From positions 62,001 through 126,000 of the forward strand of contig JAHBVY010000007.1 in assembly GCA_019637265.1 (NCBI GenBank): a stretch of DNA of 64,000 nt, read 5' to 3'. Shown here piece by piece: positions 40,714 through 47,710 of this stretch; position 1 is the stretch's first letter, and the number at the start of each line of letters is the position of its first letter. Origin of the DNA: Polyangiaceae bacterium. GTDB lineage: Bacteria; Myxococcota_A; Polyangia; Polyangiales; Polyangiaceae. The notes beneath the pieces were generated by a model that worked only from the letters and a program-made list of their open reading frames with translations, searched no databases and was not told the DNA's origin. Made by a program: the position numbers and the translations under genes.

Positions 40714-42150
40714 ATGTCGACCGAGTGGGCGTTCGTGAAGCTGGAAGACAAGGTGGCGCGGCGAAACGGGATGCCGAACCAAATCCCGGTGCCGAAGGCG
40801 GAGTTCGAGCAGCTCGCGGAGCGGGGGCTCGACGGCGCCAAGGTGCGCAAGTGGATCGGCGAGTTCATGCAGCTGGCCCCTGGCTCTTGGCGCCAACAAA
40901 ACAACGAAATCGCCTCGCGCTACGACGCCTTCCTCGCCAAGGGGATGCACTGGGACAAGGCGCAGAAGGCCTTCCAGAAGGGCGACAGTGAGGGCGCCAT
41001 CAAAGCGCTCAAGATGATCACGCGGGTGGATCGTCAGGACGCCGCCGCACAGCTCAACCTCGCGATGGCGCTCGGCGCCGCGGGGCAGTACCCGGAGGCG
41101 CTCCAGGCCTTCGACGCCATCAGCGACGTGTGCCAGGGCGATCCGGAGTATCACGTGGCGCGCGGCAACGTGAACACGGCGCTCGGCAACCGCGACGACG
41201 CGACGGCGGATTTCGCCGATGCGCTCGACGCCAAGCCGGACTGCAAGCCCGCGATGGACGGCCTGGTGACGCTCGGCGTGCTCACGCGCGTCTATGAAGA
41301 TCCCAAGGACGCCGCGAGCCTCACCTACGTGCGCGCGGACTTGCTCCCCGCTTACTTCACCGAGCTGTGGGACGCCGCGGAGCGCGACCTCGACTACTAC
41401 CTCGAGCAAGTCGCCTACCACGAGCTCGAGCGGCGCTGGCCCCTGGTCGTCGCCGCCGCCGAACGCGCGCTCGAGGCCGCTGGTGGCTCTCAAGATCGCG
41501 CCGCCGCGGCGCGGATCGCCGCGCTCCACCTGAGCGGCGATGAGCGCGCCGAGGCCGAGGCGCGCGCCTACCTCGAGGCCCACCCGGGCTCGGTGCCGGT
41601 GCTGGTGGAGCTCAGCCGCGTGCTCGGGCCGCGCACCGACGCGGGCCGGGAGCTCTTGGATCGCGCGCTCGGCGCCGATCCTGGCGATCAGCAAGCGCTC
41701 ACGCTCCGCTTCTGGCCCGAGACACCCGACGACCTGCAGCAGCTGCACGCCGCGCTGCCCGCGCTCGAGGCGTTCGCCGCCGAGCACCCGGAGGTGGCCG
41801 GCACCCAGCGCAGCGTGGCGCGCGCCTGGCAGAAGCTCCAGCGCGACGACGCGGCGCTCGAGCGCTACCAGCAGGCGATCGCGCTAGCGCCCGACGACGA
41901 CGACCTGCGGAGCGAATACTGGGCCGAGCTCGGGCGACTGCAGCGCTGGGAGGCGCTGCTCGAAGACGCCCAATCGCTGGGCGACTTGTCCCAGCGCTCT
42001 TGGCAGCTCCGCTGGTGCGAGGCAGAGGCCTACGCAGGGCTCGGCAAGCAAACGGAGGCGCGCGCCGCCTTCACCGCCATCAACCACGACGAGCGGCTCT
42101 TGGTGGATATCCGTCGCCGCGCCAAGCGCGCGGCCGAGCGCGGTCAGTGA
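40714..42150 (+). CDS. TPR-repeat protein next to the TssB-TssC fusion
   Basis: 478 aa, no signal peptide. The N-terminal ~75 residues form a distinct domain ('WAFVKLEDKVARRNGMPNQI', 'QLAPGSWRQQNNEIASRYDAF'). From about 85 on, TPR units are clear ('AFQKGDSEGAIKALKMITRV', 'LAMALGAAGQYPEALQAFD', 'WQKLQRDDAALERYQQAIAL'). The position directly after the TssB-TssC fusion suggests a partner or assembly factor of that protein (inference). No enzyme motif was seen. Confidence 0.7.
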   Translation: MSTEWAFVKLEDKVARRNGMPNQIPVPKAEFEQLAERGLDGAKVRKWIGEFMQLAPGSWRQQNNEIASRYDAFLAKGMHWDKAQKAFQKGDSEGAIKALKMITRVDRQDAAAQLNLAMALGAAGQYPEALQAFDAISDVCQGDPEYHVARGNVNTALGNRDDATADFADALDAKPDCKPAMDGLVTLGVLTRVYEDPKDAASLTYVRADLLPAYFTELWDAAERDLDYYLEQVAYHELERRWPLVVAAAERALEAAGGSQDRAAAARIAALHLSGDERAEAEARAYLEAHPGSVPVLVELSRVLGPRTDAGRELLDRALGADPGDQQALTLRFWPETPDDLQQLHAALPALEAFAAEHPEVAGTQRSVARAWQKLQRDDAALERYQQAIALAPDDDDLRSEYWAELGRLQRWEALLEDAQSLGDLSQRSWQLRWCEAEAYAGLGKQTEARAAFTAINHDERLLVDIRRRAKRAAERGQ

Positions 42151-42248
42151 CAGCCAGTCAGTGCCGCTGAGCGGTCAACGACAGTCAGCGCCACTGAGCG
42201 GCCAGTGACAGTCAGTCAACGACAGTCAGTCAACGCCACTGACTACCC
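42143..42248. repeat. cluster of CAGTCAG...CTGA(C/G) palindromes
   Basis: The motifs CAGTCAGTGCCGCTGAGCGG, CAGTCAGCGCCACTGAGCGG and two further CAGTCAGTCAACG blocks are packed into about 100 bp, starting at the TPR stop codon and running towards the 3' end of the convergent lipoprotein gene. Confidence 0.75.
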
Positions 42249-42295
42249 CGCGTCGCTCCGAGAGGCGCGGGTCATCGCGGTGGGTGCACGAAGCG

Positions 42296-42928
42296 CTACA
42301 GCTCCTGATACCCACCCGGGATCACGAACAGGTCATCCGCGCCGGCGATCATCAGCTCACCCCAGCAGGCGAGCTTCGAACGCACCGCGAAGTACACCAC
42401 CTTCTCGGTGTTGCCGATCGGGCCGAGCACCGCGAGGTTGGAGCGGTGCACGCCCCACGTACCGGGTCCGTGCTGGAGGATCGCCTCGTGCAGATCGCGC
42501 CCGGCAGCCTGGGGCGAGTCGAGGATCGCGACCCGGAGCCGCACGCTGCTCTTCCCCTTCCCCGTGAGGTCCAGGTAAACCAGATCGCTGCGACGCTGAG
42601 TGACCTGCACCTTGAAGCCGCGCTGCTGGAGGAACTGCACCAGCGACGCGTAGCTCAGGCGGTCGTGGTCCGGCTTGAGATCGAAGCCTTCACAAGCCTT
42701 GGGCGCGAGCCTCAGCTCCCCCGGGCTCATGCTGCCCGAGGGCTTGTCGAAGCCCTCGGTGTTGTCCCGCGCGTAGCCGCGGTGGGTCTCCTTCAGGTAC
42801 ACGGCCTGACTCGAGCCGCACCCGAGCAGGCCCCAGGCCATGGAGAGCAGCGCGCCGCGGCCGATCCACCGGAGCACCCTGAAAGCTCGGGGCTGCGGTG
42901 ACCTAGTGGGAGTCGAGAGCACGCTCAC
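42296..42928 (-). CDS. putative lipoprotein of unknown function
   Basis: 210 aa from the GTG at 42928; the frame is open further up to 43087 but that part overlaps a dispersed repeat and is unlikely to be coding. The chosen start gives an Arg-rich n-region, a hydrophobic run 'GALLSMAWGLLGC' and lipobox LLGC. The body has 'KPDHDRLSYASLVQFLQQRG' and 'LAVLGPIGNTEKVVYFAVRS', a soluble mixed alpha/beta domain. No family recognised. A TAGCCT box lies 7 nt before the GTG. Confidence 0.65.
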   Translation of the reverse strand: MSVLSTPTRSPQPRAFRVLRWIGRGALLSMAWGLLGCGSSQAVYLKETHRGYARDNTEGFDKPSGSMSPGELRLAPKACEGFDLKPDHDRLSYASLVQFLQQRGFKVQVTQRRSDLVYLDLTGKGKSSVRLRVAILDSPQAAGRDLHEAILQHGPGTWGVHRSNLAVLGPIGNTEKVVYFAVRSKLACWGELMIAGADDLFVIPGGYQEL

Positions 42929-42935
42929 GGGCGCG

Positions 42936-42941
42936 AGGCTA
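42936..42941 (-). promoter_or_regulatory. -10-like box TAGCCT that supports the GTG start at 42928
   Basis: On the minus strand TAGCCT is followed by exactly 7 nt and the GTG. Without this box the longer upstream frame could be mistaken for the N-terminus. Confidence 0.5.
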
Positions 42942-43063
42942 GCAAAGGCCGCTCGGCAACCCGAAGAAACCGGCCAAAGCGGTGAGCGTGGAGCGGCACC
43001 CGGTGTGTCGCCGCTCAGCGCCGCGCAGCGCCGAGTTGGCTCCACCGAGCGTCGCCCGATGCT

Positions 43064-43122
43064 CCCCAACCCCCAAAAATCCCTCACGCAAGAGCAGGAG
43101 GGGGGGGTTAGACGGCACCGCC
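43064..43122. repeat. dispersed repeat as an inverted pair
   Basis: CCCCAACCCCCAAAAATCC (43064-43082) faces GGGGGTTAGACGGCACCGCC (43103-43122) across about 20 bp. The right arm is a full reverse copy of the element; the left arm is its C-rich half. The pair lies in the divergent gap between two lipoprotein genes. Confidence 0.75.
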
Positions 43123-43199
43123 ACGCGCGTCCTCCTACGCAGCGCCCGGCGCCGCCCCAATCAAGCGCTACAACTTTGCCCGCCGAACGCGCGCCTCGC

Positions 43200-43205
43200 T
43201 AACCT
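43200..43205 (+). promoter_or_regulatory. -10-like box TAACCT before a lipoprotein gene
   Basis: TAACCT is 7 nt upstream of the ATG at 43213, with TTGCCC at 43176 as a possible -35 (18-bp spacer). This is the best two-box example of the leaderless pattern. Confidence 0.5.
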
Positions 43206-43212
43206 CGCCGGC

Positions 43213-43857
43213 ATGAGCCCGCTTCGGTTCACGGCCCCATTCGCCCTGCTGCCCCTGACCGCTTGGATCGCAGCCGGTTGCGCCTCGGGCCCCGACCCGA
43301 TCGCCTTCCAAAACGAGGTGTTCTACGCCTACGACCAGCTCGACGGCAGCGACCTCAGCCGCTTCGAGCAGCGTTACCCCCCGCTCGACCTCGAGACGCA
43401 GGCGCCGGGGTACATCGGGGTCGGCGTGCTCACCTCCAACGTGCGCTTCTCGCGCCCCAAGAACTGGCAGATCCGCTCGGCGAGCAACCGCCCCCAGGCG
43501 CGCTTCATCGAGTACATGAGCCCTGACCAGTACCTGTTCGCCATCTACGAGCGGCTGGAGTCGTCGTGGGATCCGTGGCGCACGGTGATGAAGCGCTACG
43601 AGCGCGACGTCACCAAATCCGGAGGGAAAATCCTGGCGCCGCCGGTCGGCATGGCAACTTACAATGCGCAAGGCCGCGCCTACCACGTGGAGCGCCCGGT
43701 CGCCGCGCCGAAGGAGCCGCTCATGAGCAAGACCCGCGAGTACCTGGTCCGCAGCGACCAGCGCATCTTGCTCGTGCAGGTCGTGTACCAGGGGGAGTCG
43801 ATGCGCAGCATCGAAGATCAGGTGATGCGCGCGATCCAGACCTTCCGCGTCTACTGA
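43213..43857 (+). CDS. putative lipoprotein of unknown function
   Basis: 214 aa from ATG 43213. Signal 'FTAPFALLPLTAWIAAGC' with lipobox AAGC. The mature part has no family I recognise; it includes 'GYIGVGVLTSNVRFSRPKNW' and 'YLFAIYERLESSWDPWRTVM' and ends 'IEDQVMRAIQTFRVY'. The pattern, a compact alpha/beta domain with a late helix ending in '(A/S)IQTFR', resembles periplasmic domains that handle 'PsbP/Mog1-like' folds, but this is only an impression. It precedes lgt by 73 nt. Confidence 0.65.
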   Translation: MSPLRFTAPFALLPLTAWIAAGCASGPDPIAFQNEVFYAYDQLDGSDLSRFEQRYPPLDLETQAPGYIGVGVLTSNVRFSRPKNWQIRSASNRPQARFIEYMSPDQYLFAIYERLESSWDPWRTVMKRYERDVTKSGGKILAPPVGMATYNAQGRAYHVERPVAAPKEPLMSKTREYLVRSDQRILLVQVVYQGESMRSIEDQVMRAIQTFRVY

Positions 43858-43930
43858 GCCTGCCGGGTTTGAGCGCTGCACGCCTCGTGCTAGGAGCCAC
43901 CCCGCCAACCCCCAACCGAAGCGAGCCCGC

Positions 43931-45229
43931 GTGCCCTCCTTGACCTGGGACGTCGATCCCATCGCCTTTCAGTTCGTCCTCCCGTTCCTGCTCAAGTACG
44001 TGTTGTACGGGGTGGCGGCGGCGGGGCTGGTGTCCGCGTTCCTCGCGTACCGCGCGAAGCAGTCGCCCGCCTTCGGGCTGGTGCTCGCGGCGGCGGTGAT
44101 CGCCGCGTCGTTCAAGTGGGGGGACCTCCAACCCAACGTCGAGATCCGCTGGTACAGCCTGCTGTTCGTTGGGGTGTTCCTCGGCGGCTACGCGCTGCTC
44201 CGCTGGCAGATCGTGCGCGGCGGTGGTGGGGAGGAGGAGGCCGGCGACTTCATCGTCTACGGCGTGCTCGGCGTGCTGGTGGGCGCGCGGCTCGGCCACG
44301 TCTTCTTCTACGACCTGGAGCGGTTCCTCACGAATCCCGCCATGGTGGTGGAGATTTGGACAGGGGGCCTGGCGAGTCACGGCGCGGTGATGGGGCTCAT
44401 CTTCGTGATGTGGCTCTTTACGCGGCAGCGCGGGATCCCCTTCTTGGAGGGGGCGGATCGCTTCGCCTTCAGCGCGGCGCTGGGCGCCACCTTGGTGCGG
44501 GTGGGGAACCTCCTGAACTCGGAGATCGTCGGGCGCGTGGTGCCCGACCAGAGCTGGGGCTTCCGCTTCCCGCGCTTCGACGTGGGGGCGGAGGTGGTGC
44601 CGCTCCGCTACCCCACGCAGGTCTTGGAGATCGCCCTGGGCCTCATCATCCTGGCGGCGCTCTACTTCGTCGATAAATCCGCGGGGAAAGAGCAGCGGCC
44701 GCGCGGCCTGTTGATCTCGGTGTTCTTCGCCATCTACTTCCTCGGCCGCTTCCTGATCGAGTTCTGGAAGGAGTACCAGATCGCCGGGGGTGACCACACC
44801 GGGCTCACCATGGGTCAGATCCTCAGCCTGATCCCCTTCGCGCTCGGCGTGTACGGCATCTACTGGGCCACGAGCCAGCAGCTGCCCGTCGGCTGGCAGC
44901 GGACGGACCTCCCTGAGGAGGAAGAGGAGCTGGACGAAGAGGAGGAGGCCGCCCGCGAGGAGGCGCGGCGCCGCGCGGCCAAGCGGCGCGCCAAGCGCAA
45001 AGCGCAGCGTGAGGCGGAGAAGCAGGCCGCGAAGACGAGCAGCCAAGCCGACGATAGCGCCAGCGAAGACGACGAGGACGACGCGCCAGCGAAGCCCGAG
45101 GCGAAGCAGGCGAAGACCAAGAGCGAGTCGCCTGACGAGCCAGCCGACCCGAGCGACGAAGACAGCGACCCCCAGCGCGAAGACGAGGACGAAGCGGACG
45201 ACGAGCCGAGCTCGAAGCCGGGCGCATGA
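43931..45229 (+). CDS. lgt: prolipoprotein diacylglyceryl transferase Lgt with a long charged tail
   Basis: 432 aa, GTG start. Seven or so membrane segments, with 'VGARLGHVFFYD', 'GGLASHGAVMGLIF' and the Lgt signature 'VRVGNLLNSEIVGR', then 'HPTQ'-equivalent 'RYPTQVLEI' and 'FLGRFLIEFWKEYQ'. Lgt transfers diacylglycerol to the lipobox Cys, the first step of lipoprotein maturation; the window encodes many of its substrates. The enzyme is normally about 280-300 residues. Here a highly charged Glu/Asp/Lys/Arg-rich tail of about 90 residues follows the last helix. The gene overlaps the GNAT gene by 4 nt (ATGA). Confidence 0.9.
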   Translation: MPSLTWDVDPIAFQFVLPFLLKYVLYGVAAAGLVSAFLAYRAKQSPAFGLVLAAAVIAASFKWGDLQPNVEIRWYSLLFVGVFLGGYALLRWQIVRGGGGEEEAGDFIVYGVLGVLVGARLGHVFFYDLERFLTNPAMVVEIWTGGLASHGAVMGLIFVMWLFTRQRGIPFLEGADRFAFSAALGATLVRVGNLLNSEIVGRVVPDQSWGFRFPRFDVGAEVVPLRYPTQVLEIALGLIILAALYFVDKSAGKEQRPRGLLISVFFAIYFLGRFLIEFWKEYQIAGGDHTGLTMGQILSLIPFALGVYGIYWATSQQLPVGWQRTDLPEEEEELDEEEEAAREEARRRAAKRRAKRKAQREAEKQAAKTSSQADDSASEDDEDDAPAKPEAKQAKTKSESPDEPADPSDEDSDPQREDEDEADDEPSSKPGA

Positions 45230-45804
45230 ACAAGGGGGACGGCTTCGAGACCGCCCGCCTGATTGCCCGCCCTTGGCGGTCGGACGACGTCGAAGCCGCC
45301 TTCGCCCTGTACGGTGACCCGGAGGTGGTGCGCTACCTCGGCACCGAGCCGATCCCGAGCCTCACGCAGATGGGCCTCCAGCTGGAGGCGATGATGGCGC
45401 GCAGCGGCGCCGCCTCGCGCGGCCTCGGGGTGTACGCCGCGGAGGAGCGCGCCACCGGCGAGGTGGTGGGGACGCTGCTCATCAAGCAGCTGCCCGACGC
45501 CGAGGGAGCGCTCACGAGCGACATCGAGATCGGCTGGCACCTGAAGCGGAGCCACTGGGGCCAGGGCTTGGCGACGGAGGGCGGCCGCGGCCTGCTCGAC
45601 TACGGCTTCCACGTGCTCGGCTTGGATCTGCTCCACGCCGTGCTCGAGCCCGAGAACCTGCGCTCGCTCGCGGTGGCCGAGCGCCTGGGGATGCAGCGCC
45701 GCGGGCAAACGAAGCGCTTCTACCGAGGGCTCCTCGTGGAGTGGCTCAGCTTGGACCGCGAGGCCTTCCTCGCTCAGCCCCCGAGCACGTCACGGATGGT
45801 GTAG
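45226..45804 (+). CDS. GNAT-family N-acetyltransferase (RimJ/RimL-like)
   Basis: 192 aa. 'ETARLIARPWRSDDVEAAFA' and 'YGDPEVVRYLG' match the start of RimJ/RimL-type GNAT enzymes, and 'IGWHLKRSHWGQGLATEGGR' is the acetyl-CoA-binding motif A region (Q/R-x-x-G-x-G/A). It acetylates an amine using acetyl-CoA; the substrate is unknown. It is coupled to lgt by an ATGA overlap. Its last 31 nt overlap the 3' end of the convergent dapB. Confidence 0.85.
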   Translation: MNKGDGFETARLIARPWRSDDVEAAFALYGDPEVVRYLGTEPIPSLTQMGLQLEAMMARSGAASRGLGVYAAEERATGEVVGTLLIKQLPDAEGALTSDIEIGWHLKRSHWGQGLATEGGRGLLDYGFHVLGLDLLHAVLEPENLRSLAVAERLGMQRRGQTKRFYRGLLVEWLSLDREAFLAQPPSTSRMV

Positions 45805-46562
45805 CGCCCCGGCGCGCGGCCCACGGTGAACCAAGCCGCGCGCACCGCGCCGCGCGCGAACAGCGCGCGATCCGTCGCGCGATGCGTGAGCTCGATGCGC
45901 TCGCTCGGCCCCAAGAGGTAGGCCGTGTGGTCCCCCACCACGTCCCCGCCGCGCACCCCGAACACCCCGATTTCATCCGACTGGCGCGCCCCGACCAAGC
46001 CGTCACGGCCGCGCACCTCACGCGCCTCGGGGCGCACCTGCTTCACCGCTTCGGCCAGGCGCACGGCGGTGCCGCTCGGCGCGTCCAGCTTCTTCCGGTG
46101 GTGGAGCTCCACCAGCTCCACGTCGAAATCCGGCCCCAGCCGCCGGAGCGCCAGCTCGAGCAGCTCCGCCAGCACCTGCACCCCGAGGCTCATGTTCGGC
46201 GCCCACAGGACGGGCACCTGACTCGCTGCCTGTGACAGCGCGTGCTCCGCCGCCGCGTCGAGCCCCGTGGTGCCGCTCACCAGCGCCACGGAGGCGCGCG
46301 CAGCCAGCTTCGCGAGCGGCGCCACCTGCGAGGCGACCGAGAAGTCGATCACCACCTGTGCACCCAGCAGCGCGGCGCTCACGTCCTCCGAGATCTCCAC
46401 GCCGAGCGGCCCCACCCCCGCCACCTCCCCCGCGTCGCGCCCCAGCGCCGCGTCCCCCGCGGCGCACACCGCGCCCACCAGGGTGATCTCCGGCTGCTCC
46501 GAGATCACCCGCACCACGCTCTGCCCCATGCGCCCGGTGACGCCGTGAATCGCGAGCTTCAT
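45774..46562 (-). CDS. dapB: 4-hydroxy-tetrahydrodipicolinate reductase DapB
   Basis: 262 aa from the ATG at 46562. The NAD(P)-binding loop GVTGRMG (7-13) and the catalytic segment ELHHRKKLDAPSGTA with His154-His155 and Lys158 are intact. It reduces the DapA product in the lysine/diaminopimelate pathway, needed for peptidoglycan. Its start overlaps the dapA stop (ATGA), so the two are co-translated. Its 3' end overlaps the convergent GNAT gene by 31 nt. Confidence 0.95.
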   Translation of the reverse strand: MKLAIHGVTGRMGQSVVRVISEQPEITLVGAVCAAGDAALGRDAGEVAGVGPLGVEISEDVSAALLGAQVVIDFSVASQVAPLAKLAARASVALVSGTTGLDAAAEHALSQAASQVPVLWAPNMSLGVQVLAELLELALRRLGPDFDVELVELHHRKKLDAPSGTAVRLAEAVKQVRPEAREVRGRDGLVGARQSDEIGVFGVRGGDVVGDHTAYLLGPSERIELTHRATDRALFARGAVRAAWFTVGRAPGRYTIRDVLGG

Positions 46563-47455
46563 CGTTCCCCGAGTTCCTCCAAGATCCCCGAGATGAGCGC
46601 CACCGTCGCCTCCCCCACCGGGAGCAGCGGCGACCGCAGCCGCGCCTCCCCCTGCCCCAAGAGCGCGAGCGCCGCCTTCACCGGCGCCGGGTTCGGCTCC
46701 TCGAACATCGCCGCGTGGAAATCTAGCAGCGCGAGGTGCCGGGCGCGCGCCTCCTCGAGCCGCCCCTCGAGCATCAGTCTGGGCACCTGACTCACGCGCT
46801 GCGGCAGCGCGTTGGCGCTGACGCTGATGACGCCGCGCGCCCCCACCGCCATCATCGGCAGCGTCAGCGCGTCGTCCCCGCACATCACCGCTACTCGCTC
46901 ACCCGCCTTGGCGAGCAGCTGCTGGCAAGCCAGCACGTTACCGCTGGCGTCCTTCACCCCCACCACGTTGGGGCAGCGATCGAGCAGCGTGAGCTTGCTC
47001 GCCAAGCTCAGCGAGACCCCGGTGCGTGAGGGGATGTCGTAGAGCACCACGGGGCCCGGCGCCGCCTGGGCCACTATTTCCACGTGGTGAACCAGGCCCG
47101 CTTGGGAGGGGCGGTTGTAATACGGCATCACCAGCATCACCCCGCTCGCGCCGAGCTCGAGCGCGGCGATGGAGCGCTGCTTGGTGTCCTCCGTGTCGTT
47201 GCTGCCAGTGCCCGCCAGCACCGGCACCCGGCCGCGCGCCACCTGCACCGCCAGCCGGATCAGCTCTCGCTGCTCTTCGTCACTGAGCGTCGGCGTCTCC
47301 CCGGTGGTTCCGCACGGCACCAGACCCACGCCGGCCGCCGCCTGACGCTCGAGCAGCGCCTGGTAGCGCTCGTAGTCCACCGCGCCCGACGCCGTGAACG
47401 GCGTCACCACCGCCGTGAAGGTGCCCTCGAGCTTCAACTCCGCTGCGCTAGCCAT
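46559..47455 (-). CDS. dapA: 4-hydroxy-tetrahydrodipicolinate synthase DapA
   Basis: 298 aa, normal length. 'GTFTAVVTPFTASGAVDYER' is the typical start; 'GTTGETPTLSDEEQ' binds pyruvate; Tyr139 and the Schiff-base Lys168 (VGVKDASGN) are in place. It condenses pyruvate with aspartate semialdehyde. Upstream lies the repeat array that separates it from rsmB; downstream it is coupled to dapB. Confidence 0.95.
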   Translation of the reverse strand: MASAAELKLEGTFTAVVTPFTASGAVDYERYQALLERQAAAGVGLVPCGTTGETPTLSDEEQRELIRLAVQVARGRVPVLAGTGSNDTEDTKQRSIAALELGASGVMLVMPYYNRPSQAGLVHHVEIVAQAAPGPVVLYDIPSRTGVSLSLASKLTLLDRCPNVVGVKDASGNVLACQQLLAKAGERVAVMCGDDALTLPMMAVGARGVISVSANALPQRVSQVPRLMLEGRLEEARARHLALLDFHAAMFEEPNPAPVKAALALLGQGEARLRSPLLPVGEATVALISGILEELGER

Positions 47456-47521
47456 TCCAGGCCCGAGGGTTTCACTCAGCGCGCGCGAGAGCGCAAGGGG
47501 GCGCCCAGCTCGGGTCGCTAC

Positions 47522-47710
47522 GTAGGGGCAGGCCCCCGTGCCTGCCCTTCACTCAACGCGGCGTCAGGCAGGCGAGCGTGTAGGGGCAGGCCCCCGTGCC
47601 TGCCCTTCACTCAACGCGGCGTCAGGCAGGCGATCGTGTAGGGGCAGGCCCCCGTGCCTGCCCTCCGCCGTGCCTGCCCTTCACTCAACGCAGCGTCAGG
47701 CAGGCGATGA
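47522..47710. repeat. 58-bp tandem array that duplicates the 3' end of rsmB
   Basis: Units starting at 47523, 47581 and 47639 each hold the hairpin GGGGCAGG-CCCCCGTG-CCTGCCC followed by TCACTCAACGC(G/A)GCGTCAGG. The last unit's second half is the real 3' end of rsmB (stop at 47685); the other copies are downstream duplicates of that tail. The third unit has an extra partial CCTGCCC insert. Confidence 0.85.

Noticed and set aside
47522-47684. CRISPR array
   Set aside because: The 58-bp units are repeats without unique spacers, and they include the 3' end of rsmB. The 46-bp array at 52404 likewise has no variable spacers and no cas genes are near.
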